A DNA stretch of 64,000 nucleotides from Helicoverpa zea (lineage: Eukaryota > Arthropoda > Insecta > Lepidoptera > Noctuidae): assembly GCF_022581195.2 (NCBI RefSeq), contig NC_061458.1, positions 5,642,001 through 5,706,000 on the forward strand, in the 5' to 3' direction. A model generated the notes under the pieces. The model did not search any database and was not told the origin of the DNA. It worked only from the letters and a program-made list of their open reading frames with translations. The position numbers were made by a program, and so were the translations under genes. Within the stretch, counting starts at the first letter, position 1, and each line of letters opens with the position of its first letter. Shown here one piece after another: positions 26,801-41,800 of the stretch.

Positions 26801-29800
26801 AAACATTTACGTTTCTTAAACCCGTTTAATGTTGATCACCATTTAAAATAAAGCGATATGAACGACCTCGCAAAAATAATTCGGCACCATCAAACGCATC
26901 GTTGGAAAATTAATTATCAATTTGTCGTGGGTGCCAGGACGACATAAATCGATCGGGTGTATCTGCCTCCAGCCACATTAGCCACGCTCCAACATGAGAT
27001 AAGGATAACAAATGCTCAGTTTAATGTTATCTCGACATCGCGGACATGAGAGAGCTTTTTGCCACCACATCCTTCGACCTTCTTGTGTTTGGACCTTCGA
27101 TATCTTTAATAAATTCATGCTTATGTACCAAGAAATATATTTGTTTCGTTTGTAACGTTATCTTTACCGGTTTTTAGTGCTTCGTAGGATCCTTATTTTG
27201 CAGTTTCCTTACAAGAGCATTTGCATGTGCCTTATATAGGTCTGTTAGAGGTTAATCTACAGAAACATGCTGATTACATAGACGTTTTGAACTGGCAGCA
27301 ATTTGTCACGCCACTCACTAATCAGTTGTTCACAATTAGGTACTAGGATTGGTTCCACATCATATTTTTCCATGTATTAAGTTATATTGCAGGTGAATAT
27401 CGCAAGTTTGCACTGTTTCCATATTTATTTTAGTTTCTATATGGAAGACGAATAAATAAAAAGTTTGCACGTAATAAATTATTAACTTTATGCGACTGAA
27501 TTGAATATAGATACATCAGGAAACGAAAGGACTGCACCGATATTCAAATAAATTGAGTTAAGCATACTAGTTTATACATTCAGCAATAACTACAGTAAAG
27601 GTTGTCTGTAAGAGATCGCTTTTAGCGATAAGACCGCCCATTGTGTCACCGACTTCAAAATTTTTGTTTGTTCTTGTTGATTGTTAATTGGTGTACATAA
27701 TAAAGAATATATCTATCTATCTATCTAACTATTATCAAATTTAATTTATAAGTACAACATACTAGAAGCTTTGCTACGCGTGCTACGTAAAAGCTCAACA
27801 CGCGTCATCAACAACAAGAATCATTTTATTCTCCCACTTATCTATGTATTACTATCCATAAAATATACATACACATAGCCATTACAAGTTTCCGTTGAGT
27901 TTGACTTATTTTATTGGTGGCAATAAATAGGACGTTTAGTATTCATGTTCTGCGATAAACGATTACCTGTGAGGCAAACGCATTATGGGGATAAAAAATT
28001 GCATACATACATTAACCGGTTATTATGTACGCCCATAATATATCGAGTGCGAAGTGTTGAAAAATTGAATATTTATGTAAGTTTAATTCTAGCGAGAACT
28101 ACTTAGTTGCGACACTATTGCGAAGCTCAAACTTTACACGTATGAAGATTTCTGATCCTACAGATATTTAATAAAAAATATAGCTTATTAAAATCATACT
28201 TATATCTTAAGAGATTCAAATTTTACTTTGATTCCAATCATATACCTAAGCACTTATTTTTTGTTCAAGCGTATGTAGGAAGTTGTGTAGCATAGTAGAC
28301 ATGCAAAAAAGAGATCTAGATTTATGAAAGGAAAATTCTAAATTTTATCCTTGAGAAGAACATTCGTCTAAGCGTCTTTAAAATCAATCCTATTAAGTTT
28401 TTCAATTCCTCTCTCGTTTTATAGGAAAATTCATACAAAGACAAGCGTACCTAAAAAACTTCCGTACAGTTTTATGTGCATCCTGTATAGTTGCAGCATA
28501 ACCTACAAAACTAAAAACAAAGGTTAGGTATATAGTATCCAAGGGTATCATGGGGAGTTATTCATATTCAATATAAAACAGCGACCTTTTTCAGCCGCAG
28601 CTAGGGTATAATTATCAAGCCACGGGCGCATGCGAAATTGGGGTCTCACCTCGAGTCGGCGGCCATAAATAAAGTAAAATGACCGACGCCGGTGGGAGGA
28701 ACTGAGCGTTAATGAATAAGCTGACCCGGCCAGCCAGCCGGCCCGGAGCACCATCGGGAAACCCGCACGGCCTCATCGCTCCTATTGGTCATAGTCATAA
28801 TCATACCTCCACTTAATAAAATTCCTCAAAGATCAGTAAGCATCATGACGTGTCCATGAGACATATAATAGCTTTGTATAAATTCTCAGTTTCCTCCGGT
28901 CTCCAGTGCGCTGTATTGGAACTCGATATCATTATTAACGCCCGATTGTGGCATGGAAAGCATCAATTTATCTCACTTACACAGACTCATTCAATTTATC
29001 TTCCAAGTGATCGGATTACACAATTGTAAATAAATGTTAAAAATTACCCAACAAGAAACACTAATTTGAATATGAATAGTTAGGCGCCATGTAGGCAGGT
29101 ACATGAAAAAACCGGCCCGAAATAATAATGGTAGACAAATGTCCCCCTTAGAGAACACAATGAACAACTTTTGAGCGATCAATCCGCTTTTAAGACATGC
29201 TAATTTGAAAGTCTAGAGTGCTTTATAACTATTTAGGGCCATAATGGACTGCATATATGAATATGAACAACCTCTTTTGATCTTAATAGAAAAACTTACC
29301 TACTACGTTACGGTCAGCCTATTTTAGATTTTAGCCTTGACAAAACAAGTTTGGCTGGACATAGAAATCTATACTGTCTTTACATATGAGTTTTATTTTA
29401 ACCAGGTGCAATTTTATGAAAACTTTTCTCATAAAATATATTGTCATTTACTAATTGTCGAGATATCATCAAAATGTTTAGAACAAATGAGTAGAAAACA
29501 AAGTAGAGCGTGTCGTAGTCGGTTGTCGTCACGACACTCACGACATGCGACGGACGGGTCGCAGTAGTCGCAGGCAGGTAGGTCGGGAGGCAGCTATTAT
29601 TTAAATTAATTGGACATAAAACGACGACGGCGACACAAAAGCGTGTCGCCTGAACAGTCGAGTCGCGGACCGCTTGCGCTCCGTCTCGTGATAAATCAAA
29701 CATTCACCATTAACTTTTTCATGATCACATTAATGTTGAATATGTATGCGTTTTGGAGTCCGAGAGATATTTTCTTACGTCGTTTCGTTTTAACTTGAGT

Positions 29801-32800
29801 TCCTTAGAGCGTAAAAATAAGGGGAAAATTCCTTTGTAGCACTGATTCTATGAATGCATAAGCGAAATAGTTAATAAGAAAATGTCTTCTGATGCAGTTG
29901 TACAATTTCTTTTGTTGTCACTTACAGTTCGTGTAATTTTAGACTGCGATTTTAGAGTGCAACATACTGAAAAATATATCTAAGTACTTATATAAAACCG
30001 TATAGACTTAACTGAATTAGTAACATGTCCCTGCGCATAGCAGCTAAGTGTCTGTAGGCCGTAGCGGTGGTTGCGCGCGCGCCTGGTCCCGCGTGCGATC
30101 GTTATCAAACGTCGCCGTGTCGACTTCACAATGCCATCTTTTGTGTTCCGACGCGATAATTTATTGCCACCAAACACTGCGCCTGCGCTTACAAACCGAC
30201 CGAGATAATTCTGCGATTTCAAATTTAATTCGACCACGCTATATGGATTTCAGACCCTACGTCGCACCTTCGTGTCATTAAGTATGACTGATATTATATT
30301 GTTTTGACAGGGTCGTCTTGACTTATAATAAATCACAGCCAGTTTCTTCATCAAAAGTTAAAGCCAAAGTAAAAGTCAAAGTAATGTCTAAAGTAAAAGT
30401 AACGGTCAAATTCAATTTTTCTATTCGTTTTGCTGTCACTTTAGCCTTGAAAAAACGTATTTGACCGTTACTTTTACTTTAGACATTACTTTAACTTTAA
30501 CTTTTGATGAAGAAACTGGTCGTTAAACAAACTTTTAACATAAATAAAAGAACCTATGTATGCTCAAGTAACTTTTGTACCCGAACAATTCTAACACGCA
30601 AAACTATTTTACACGGAGTTAAGATTGTAGGTTTATTGTAAATCATGTAGTGACCACTCCTGAACCGCGCTAGGTGATAATTATAGCTGTAACCATTGTA
30701 ATATTTGCAGTCGCCTTGTCTCCTTAAACCTCGACAACTCTAGCCGAAGCCATTACGTTGGTCAACAATAAATACGTCCTTAAGCATTACATAATTAGTC
30801 GCGAGGTTGTAGTTCAAGCAATAATTCTACTCGCTAAATATTTTGTATTGCCTAACATATGTAAAATACCAATGCTTTGTATAACCTAGGTATTATCTTC
30901 GGTTACGCAAGCTTTTATGACTGTGCTAATTAAGCAATTTCGTTTCTATGCACAATGAACTCTGCACACATTTAGTGTGTCTAGATTATTAATTATACCT
31001 GCATTAATTGGGGTTAAGAATTGCATATAGGTATACCTACCTAAATAATGCCTCATCTAATTGCATTGGATAGCACAGGTAAAGAATGTTGAGATACCGT
31101 ACCTACATTTCAGTCTATCTGCGATTTGATGCGGAAAGTAATAAAGAATACATATTATGCAGTAAATGGGAACACTAATTTAAAGGTGCGTTTAAAACTA
31201 TATCGGCATGATGCTCAAAGTATTTTGTATATTTCCAGATATCTGTGAGAACTTTTCAGGTCAACGCATAGAACATTTTAATAGTTATGGCCAGTGCACT
31301 GGCTTTAGTATTAAAACAATGACCAATAACTTTGTATTTACGTCTCATTGGGTATTACAAATAGCTTGCATCTGCGCCGCTCTATCTCCGTCGCTAAATA
31401 ATCTTCTACTGTGGGAGCTAAATAAAATCCAAGAAAACTATCTCAGGTTCGCAAAGTGGCCATTAAAAAACAAAACGCTACACCCATGGTTTATGAATTG
31501 ATGTTATCATTTGGCAAAGAGGAAGTTCAACTTTCCCGCGACAGTTTCAATAACAATAAAACACAATCACGACTGAGAGTCGAGTGTGCCTTATCGGAGG
31601 CACGAAGTCGATCGTTCATAGTCAAAATAATGACGTGAACATACCGGCCGCGGGGTAACAATTATACCCATTAGTTTATTAATCGCGAACGCGCCGACCA
31701 TTGTTCCGCCGGGGACAATCGTCGCTAGACCAAATAACGCCGGCTCAGCTTACCTAAATACAACAACGGAAAGCAAAAAAATCCAAAGCATTGAAAGTAT
31801 TGCATTACACACTTGTTCGTATAATCACTACTTTATCGAAGCTAACCGATTAAAACCTTAAAAACTGTAAAACTCATAGCATTTAATTGTTTTCAGTGGA
31901 AAACAATCCAAAGAAACGCGGCGAGTATTGAAAAATACTATTTGAAATGCAAGATGTAAATAATGCGCAATATCAAAAAGAAAGAATGCAACTTGAATCC
32001 CAAAAAGAGTGAGAGAAGCGTTGGACTTTGAAGAGAGGGAGTGGGATAGGAATACAAACTGCGTGAGAACAAATCGCATGCGGTTGAGGCTTCATACGCA
32101 CCAACCACGAACCTATAAATATAGGCAACGTTACAATACGAATGCCTTTCTATTGCACGGTAGTTCGTAAATAAGCGTTATGTCAAACGTGCATTCTTAT
32201 ATCAATACATTCACGCTAAGCTACCCACTATGGCGATTTATACGGATGTCATAGGTTAATGTATATAAAACCTTAAGTAAGGGGCACTATGCTCATTGGA
32301 AGCGTTTGCCAATACTTTAAAGCTACATCGGTTTACAATTAAGGTTTTTATAGGCAGCTGTATGCTTACATACGTGCCTACATAAACAGATGTGCTTCGG
32401 CGTAGACCGTAGATGGATTGCAACAACTACGACCGGCAGTGCCATCAGTTGATTTCATCACAATAACGAGTTCCTCCACCATTCGGCTTTGCAATCAATT
32501 GTAGTGAACCTTCCTTAAGTATACCCGACTAGCTCGTATCTCACCTTTAAACGAACAATCCTGTAGCTCCATGGTTTTCACCACTAAAGTTACATCGCTT
32601 TAACCGTTGTTCAGGTAAAATGTCGCGTAGACTTTTCTAGTTTAAGTTTATAGTCACTTTCATTAAGTAAGAGCCTTCCTGCATTATTAATTTATTGCGA
32701 AGGTACTCGTTCCAGATTTTTCCAAGGCGGGAGCGGATCATAAACGCATGCAGCATACGAACATTCGCATCAATGCCTTCCCATATAAACAACCGACCCA

Positions 32801-35800
32801 TAAAGAAAACCAATTACATGCTCGTGAAGCCATTTTAACAACAACGAAAATGTAAAAATTGAAATTGCATGATTTTATGATAATTGAAATTAACTTTTTA
32901 ATGCCGAAACCTTCGGGGCGGATCGTTTGCCACACCAATTGAAATTTCAAATGAAAACTGTTGGAAACAAATTTCCCGAGCGCAAACGTAAACAGTTAAA
33001 CAGAAGCGGGTGAGGCGATATAGGACGAATACATAAAGGGAGCATTCCTGAAATTAGGAACATGTGATTCATATCGTGAAACGGTCAAACATTCTTAAGT
33101 AGCACTAAATGTGTGTAAAACGAAGAAGTGAGTAAACGTAATAGTAGGTGTGTAGATAGTTATTTCTCGGCAAATATTGCCCATAAAACGTTCTCTCGGC
33201 CATACTTCCCTTGAACTCGACCGCAGCCGAGTGTTCACGGTCGTCGTAGAAGCGCGCATTTGTAATATTTTGAATGGCTGGTAACAAATAATTAACGCTG
33301 GATTCCAATTTATATCGACACTCGAAACCTGCAGCAGTAAATTCTGTATCGGCTATTAAATACATCATTACTTTTAAAGTTATATTGGTACTTGTCTTAG
33401 TACTCTTGCGCTTGCCGTAGTTTGTGTTTCATAATGCTCGCTAGTTTAATATTTTGATAAAAGGTTACATCTTAATCAATATAATATCATGATATTTTTA
33501 TTCAGCATTCGTGTCTTTATCTTGAATAAAAAAATATTGCGTTAATATAAACATATCATTCTTTGAGGTTTAAGTTTATGTAGTATTATGTATGATCAAA
33601 AGAAGAAGAATAAACAAATAACTCATAATTCTTGTAACTTATTTAGGATCCTTATAAAAGCTGCGATAAGCTTGTGTAAACTAACCATATGTGCTAAAAT
33701 AAATTACGGTACGATACAGTAAACAATTGAATTCCAACGAAGCCGATCCTCAGATGGTTTTCACCGAAGGAGTTTCCTTATCCATTTCAATTACGGGAAG
33801 TGCTTATGCAGGTTCTAATTTTAAGTCTGAACAACTACTCGTACTTACGCAAATTTCTATTTCTTTTCTACCTTAGAAGCTTCACACACCTACGATGTAA
33901 CGGCATTACAACTCTAACACGACCCGACAACAGAATACAAGCTCATTTCCATGTCTATTTAACATTGAAACTGTTACGTCAAATAATATTGATAGTGAAA
34001 GTTGTCATCTATTTTTTGCGAGTCATTTGATATGATGTACAATGGCGAACTCGTAATTTACTATGATAATTTCTCGCTGAGAGACAAGCATGATTCACAA
34101 GCGGTTTGTTACTACTCCGCGCCGGGATGGTTACAATAACAACCGGCACGCTCACTCACATTCGCACATTCCTGCGAATTGACTTCAAGCAACAACACAA
34201 GAATGCACTTTACCTTCCGACGAGGTCTCAATCGGTAATTTTTTATATGTTATTACGGACGGACCACTGCGATATACATGACACTCGACATGGCGAGATT
34301 AATTTCCGATGTGGCAGATTGTCACTATAATTTATGATCGACCATTGTCTCTTAAGTGACGTCATTTTATGCAAGGCATTGCCATCTGATTAAATATACT
34401 TGCATTGTTAAAAATACTTTTTCAATGCATACAATTTAGGGCTGATTGGACGAATGAAGGTGTTTAAATGCTAAGAAAGTGAGCGCGTAGAAGGTGAACG
34501 ATTCTAACGACTGGTGAGTTTGAAAGCTTGTAGTTTAACATAACATTTGAGTGGTATGTGTGCCAAAAACAATGTAAACACATAGAGTCGTAGGGCGACA
34601 GTCGGCCGGGCACAGACCACAGCGCGGTTGAGCGCGCCGCGCGTGCGGTACCGGGGCGCGTCGCCGCGTCGGCTGCTTGTCACACAAACTGGTGACCGCT
34701 GCGATCTTCTTGTATTTCAGCTGACCGCAGCGCACCTCAGTCAACGACCTCGACACTCCCTGACCATCACAATTTGTCGCATACAATCAAAAACATTTAT
34801 AGGCGTTAAATCGTCTCTTAAACGGTCCTATAAAGCAGATGTAAAGCGGTCGTAAAATCGTTACTGCACTTTGTGGAATTGTTAAACTATAGGTGTTAGA
34901 TAGGACAAAATTAAATAGTGTACATGAGCCTCATTACACCTCTTTAAAAAATGTAACTTAATTATTTGTTACACTATCTAGATAACTGCGTGTTTGCCTT
35001 AAATTGAATTAGAATTAAATGTTAAGCAGAACTGAAAGTTAATACCTTAAGTGCGATATCAGGGTACGGAATCTTATACATTCTCAGTCTCACGTAAATA
35101 TTATACATTTTTGTGTCTATGTATGGTTGTTATTTAGATATGTCAGTATGTATATTAGGTATGGCTGCGACGTCTTGAATAGTCATATTTAAGCGTTAAG
35201 TATGCGTGTCTTTAGGGGGCTGTCAGTATTACAAAGGTTTGTCCGCCAGAACACCGCTGGGTGGAGCTAATAAACTATTTGAGTAGAGGCCGTGTGTTGA
35301 CACTGGCGTTTCACACCTGAACAATGCTCCTCGTTTGCATTAATGTAAATTAGGTTAGGCCGGCCGCCGCCGCGCCTACGTTCAATTAGATGTACCCTAA
35401 AGTAGCGCATGTGTGCATGTGTAAACACAGCTAATAACGTGTACCTACCGAAAACACGTGTGTAATGAGCCGCATAAAAATACTTGCTATGTGAGGCGAT
35501 GCGCAAGAGCTCTTGCGCGAACGCTCCACACACTCAATGTCAGAGAAAGCTTAATGAAGAAAGCAGATCATCTCCTTTCAATGTGCGGCTGAACTTGTTC
35601 TACCATGCTTCAGACATGATGACTTCTATTTATCTGAATTATAATTTATTAGATGCGAACATTAACACGACATGTATCACAATATCCCTCTGACGGCTTA
35701 AGCAAAGGACCCTACTTTCAGTTTCCCTATGTTTTAAGAATTGAGTTAAACTGTCAACAGTTTCCGCTAATATGAGAATGTGGTTTTGTTTGTAAATAAA

Positions 35801-38800
35801 AAGTTAAAAGCTAAACGACCGATCTATCTCATTCCACATAAAGTTATATTTAGTAAAATGCCGTTTATGAAACGATGTCTACTATTAACCAAATTATACA
35901 ATTTATAAATAGTCTGTTCTCAAAGTATGTTGAGTTGGAGGCCGGGTGCGGCTGCGGTGTCAAAGACTGGCAACTTCTGTTCATCGTCCATCAGCGATGC
36001 GCCGCGCCGCTCGCGATCGCGTAAACAACGACCGGCGCGCGCGCAGCCAAACGATTTGCGTTTCTAAGAGATTCCGCGTACCCGGCATGACTTCCTATTA
36101 CACTTAAACAAAAATATATCTAGCTAACTCTGCGAAATTACGAAATACTTCAGAACTTGAAATTGCAACAGAAAGTCCAAAAATAATATCTAAGACCGCA
36201 AAAGGAAATCAACAGGACGTGCCATTAACATTTCCGAACGTCACAAATCACACCACCAAAATGCGAGATGTATAACCGAAAAAGATCTATGCTGGGAAGG
36301 ATTTTTTTATTGTGAAGCGGCTGAGTCGCACGCGCGGCTCGATTGTGGCTGTGTGGTCCTCGCTAGCCACTTTGTAAATAGTGCGGTTTACCTTTTTCAA
36401 CTTTTGTGTTTTGTTACCTTTTGTGCTGTTGTAGGGCCAATATTACCATAGCTATTTAGGCTCGTCGGATAAATAAATACGCCATTTATCATGATAGATA
36501 ACTGATGCACGTGAACGTCGCCGCCGCGTCACAGATGGAGTGAAGATTTGATCTTTACTTTGAACAATTTGTAGTGATTTATCTTTGCATTGTTTTCTAG
36601 TAATAGTCGATAAATTATTAGTGGGAGCCGTGGTAATATGAAAATAAGAATTTATGACTGGTGGAGCAAATTAAACGAATTGTTTTGCAGTGCTACGAAG
36701 CTACGGATTTAATTTTCTGAGTGTTTATGATCATAGCACTTAACTATATGTTAAGTTTCTAAAACTATTAAATTCCACGCTTAGTTTTGAGTTAAATAAT
36801 ATATTCAATAGATTTGGTTTAAAATTAACATTTGATTTTCAATCTTATTTTATAATATATATTTTATAATATATTTGATAATTGATTCCTAGCACTGCTT
36901 AAGATTAATAATTCTCAAACTTCTATCACACCAAGAACATGAAAAGTCATCCTTTTTATCATTAACCAAACCAATGTAAGTATATTTAAAAGCCGTCCTT
37001 TCAGAATGCGGGCGTCATCGGTGCTACATCAAATCGTAGCACAATAAATTTACCCAAACCGCAGGCTCTTTCACAATATTTGTATCGGGCGTATTACGGT
37101 ACGACAAAAAGGGCCGAAAGGGCGGCCCTCGTTGAATGAAGGGAAGGTAAATAAATATAAATAAAAGTGATGGCGGCTTGGGGCTCGGGGGAGGCGGGCG
37201 TCCCGCGGCGCCTCGGGCCTCGGCTCGTAGGCATGCGCGCGCGTCGCGATCTAGCTCTCAACAAGCCGGCCTTTTGCTCGGCGCTATCAACTGTTTATAC
37301 CCTTTTAACCTATTAGCTAGTTAACATGAAAGAAAAATGAAATAATGACGTACCTAATATCTCCAAAGTTTTAAGACCATTATCGCTTGTAAAACGCTAC
37401 GCTTCTCAAGTGTTTTCACAGAGGCATAGATGCCTTTAAATCTGCCGCAATAGTAAATGTATTTTTGAAACATGTCACATGTCAAAGCTTGATTGAAAAT
37501 AGGCACCTCCGAATAGAGAACATTCTCTTTTTTGATGTCGGTTAAAAAATCTCGATGTTGCGCACATTGTGTTACAAGTAGGTATGTGTAATAAACCAAG
37601 CGTCGATACATTGCTAAAAAAACGTTGTACATTGTAAAAATCTCAATTACATGCTCATTGTTCTTTACATGTACTTGTCACACGTCATTAAATGAGACCA
37701 ATGAGAGTCGTAAATGTATTGTCGGAGCTGATCGCTTGCGCTTGTGAGTGTAATCGTACAGCAGGACCAATTACGGGCTTGTGCCAGGCCAACGTGCACT
37801 TTTATTGGGTGTAAGATTTAAGTGCCGATCGACACGCCGAGGTCTGGCCCTGCCTGATTTTTACGGCCACTTAAGCCTTTACGGACAGCTTTTACTCGAA
37901 ATTTAAGTACATTAATCGTTGTCTATCATTATTGACTTGAAAAATCAGTAATTACATTTTCGATTCAGTAAATGATGATGAATTGTTGGCTGTAAAGTAG
38001 AGGACAGGTTTTGAGAAGAAAAATCTTACTTTAAGCCTATAGTATCTTGACACTGCAGAGAAAGAAAGATGTGAAGAACCTAAGAGAAAAAGTTGTAAAA
38101 GTTTTGCTATATGGAACTTCTCATGGTTAATTCATAACCGATATTTGAAATGGTTGGTTGAATCACCTCCATGCCAACGTTTCATAGCCAATATATCATA
38201 ATGTCTTATATAAAACCAGGGAAGGGATCGCAATAAATCATCAAAATCCATCGATAAGCTCAAAACGGATTGCACTTTAAAGCTCAAACATTGCAATATT
38301 ATGCGAACAATCTTACATAAACAAACTCCAACGATAAATTTTGGACTTTTCATTGATGTTGGCGCCTGTGCGTGACGTCATACGGTGCCTACAGAAAAAG
38401 GAATACGTGTCTACTTCATTACGCTATGCGGAAAATAACAAAGCAACCTAATTGTAATTTGTAGGTACCAAAGTATGAATGGATTAATCAAATTAAATAC
38501 CTGACGCAATACCTATCAAATGCGATGTAAGTTAATTGATTTTAAAATGTACAGAAGCAAAAAGTACTTACTACATGTATTGAAATTACGCCAACATTAT
38601 CCTTAGTACCAAATCTATTTAAAACAATGGCCCATTTCTCTACATTTTCTTATAGAAAATCCCTTGGATTTACGGTCGGCCGAGATGCATCAAAACTCTT
38701 TGCTGATGATGCCAAAGTAATCATCGATAAATTGTGGCGGCTAATGTTTCATCATACATAATAGTTATGGACACGGAACCGGTTGGTTATAAACTTATGA

Positions 38801-41800
38801 AAACATGTTCTTTTAGTGTATGGTAAGCTTCTGAAACACTTTTAATAGGTACGCAGTATCGAGGTGAATGAGTCTAGAATGTTTTCACGACCTCTATTGA
38901 GTTTGAGTTTGATAAATTACACTTGCATCGTAGTTAATTTTCTCATTTTTCAGGTAATATCGCTTGAGTGCATGCCATGGACAGCAAAAAAAAAACTATC
39001 ATAAACACAGGGTTAGGTTTATGTGTAGCTTGTAGAAAATTGTTTCCTACAAGATAATTGGACATCGAATAAATCAAATTTATATATTTAACTCTTTAAC
39101 AAATAAATATGGGTAATAAACCATAGTATAAAATCAGCCGAAAAAGAGGTCAAACGTGAAATAACATTATTCATATTTCCCTAATCTGTGATCGACACAA
39201 ATTCCAAAATAAAATATGTTTGATACAATATCGCAACATATTGTAATAGAATTATGTATGGTAACATAAATCACGATTTTCTCATTATTAAGTAAGCAGA
39301 TATGAGAAGCTTCATAACTTGGAAAGCGGAACAATCATAAAACAGGCCGTATACATTTTTGTAGTGGCTGAGCCCGTGCCTCTTAGCATTGACTGAGGTT
39401 TGACAGATAACGCTAAGATAACCACAAACAGCTAGCTGACAAATATTTGCCGCAGTAATTAAAACAAACCAACGTCGGAGACACACGACACTCACGCAAA
39501 CACTGGGGACCGCTTTTTGCGACGACCCACTCGCTTTTCTTTTCTTTTAGTTGAGATAATATGAAAAAAGTAACATAAAAGGATAGTCAACAAAGCATTC
39601 TACAAATCCAAGTCCCGCAGTATTAAAAGGATTTATTTTTTATTCAGCCCAGGCATCGTTGCTATGACATTATATGATCAATTAAATATGTTATTTTATT
39701 AGGTATATTAACGTATTCTAAGTTTTTTTAAGCTTAGGTGTATTGACAATGTCATGTGCTTTTCAGAAATATTTTCTGAAATAAAATGAAAACTTCTCAA
39801 CCAAGGCCGCGCGATTTTCGTTTTCATTCTGTATTGAGCTTACAGATTACGTAATTAGTTGTTCCAACAGTTATCCTGTGCGTTTATGTTTATCTAACGA
39901 GTCTTGCAGCCATAGTTACCGGAATATATTAACACTCGGCAAGATTCTCCATCTCCGAAGCAATAAATTAAGTGTTACTGCATAAACTACTGAATGTTTC
40001 TATTACTCCATGCAACTCTTTAGAAGGGACCACGTCAGTTTCATAACATAAAGAGATATTGAATCAATGATAGGACCGAGCATTATTGTCAGCCGTACAT
40101 TTTCCTTATAAGTTAATCTGTTAAGTACGTTCTGCCATAAGATTATGACTGAATCCACAATAAGTCATACAACAATAAGTTTTTCCGAGTACACGACTAC
40201 ATTTCACCAAGGTTTGTTTATCTAGCAAGTGCTCAAGCAGAACAAGCTACAACTACTCATACATTGTGCAGTGCTCACTAAATGTCTGATTTATGTTAAG
40301 GTATTAGCACACTTGTGTTTACATACATCACGACTGTTTACGTTTGTGAGAGAAATTCAAATCGTTAATTTATCGCCACCTTAAGAAGCAACTATATAAA
40401 ACAAACCGCAAACACGGACGAGGTTCAAAGACCTATCACTTGAACAGTTTGGCGTGTGTTTGAACAAGTGTCCGCCGACAACTTGCGAACATAAAGGGCT
40501 TCCATAATATGAACAATTATAATTCACTATATGTTTTACCATGGCACAATGCACATTGCACTTACTTAGACAAGACAGTTTCACAAAGACTGGCCACTTT
40601 TCAAGATCATTTTAAATCAAACACGGAGGCGTAAACAATAGAAGCTAAAAATAACGACTCATACTTACACGTGATTGTTACAACATAACATACAAGAGAG
40701 ATTATACTTAGTAAATAAGGACAGGTCGGGGGATATTCCGCGTTCGCAATTAATTGTATGTATCCGATTACAATCAAGCGTTGAAGAAATTAGTTATCAA
40801 CAACAATCGATTGTTCGGTATGAAAGAAACATTAGGTGTGACTGCTACAAACGAAGCTTCGACCTACCTAATTATTCGATGTAACAATAGTGCCATAGTA
40901 ATTTTGATATATAATTACAGTATTTTGTAGAAAAAATATTACAGCATTGTTTTAGAGTACAGAAGTGACTATTCATATTACTCGCCTAAGTTAAACTGAC
41001 ACTTACTCATCAGTCATTCCTAGTCGTAAAACATACTTAAGTAATTAGTACTACCAACGCGAAAGTAACAGTTTATATGTTTGTTTATTTTCAAGGTTAA
41101 GCTGCTGATTTAGAGATGAAAAAAGAAGTTGCTAAAGAAATATAATTAGTATTCCACATATACGCACTCTTGGTCATACACATGTAATAAGGCTCATAAA
41201 AATGTAATTTCGCGGTAAACGTACATCCGATTTTTACATCGGCACGTTACATGGAGACTGAAAATCTTGTCGAAGATCAGAAATGTTTATTTTATTAATT
41301 TTAATAACCCGCCAGATGTGATTCCAACAAGAACCCATATTTGTTTACTATTTGAATCACTAACAACATCTGAATAATCCTATCGTAAAATACCTTTTCA
41401 TGTATGAAAAGTTGTAACTTTTGAATAGTTGTAAAGTCATATACATTCGAGTTGTAGATAGTACGAGTGCCGTTGATAAAAACGCGATATTATAATACGG
41501 CTGTTAGGAGGTCTTTATAACATTTTACAACGTTGTAAACCCACCGTAGAATTTTAGGATTAATTTGATTATGGTCAATTATTCACAAAGCGATCGGGCC
41601 TCGTTCCGTTTTTTATCCTGCGCTAATAAGCCCAAAAGTATCTAATTTGGTCGGCGGTGTCTTTGCCGCTAACAAATTAAACCACTTTAGCGTATCAGGC
41701 AATGAAATTAAATCAATATTAACAATCGATAATTAAGTAAGTTTAAAACGGTGCCATCATATAAAACGTTTATTTGATTTACCCAACTATTTACCTACCT

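Noticed and set aside
30332..30345. ATCACAGCCAG beside the foldback, resembling the miR-2/miR-13 seed
   Set aside because: Only about 11 nt match, the expected U before the seed is A, and the site is on the wrong arm for a miR-2 precursor.
31208..31501. 97-codon plus-strand ORF in hh intron 1
   Set aside because: No domain or similarity recognised, and it overlaps another unrelated frame.
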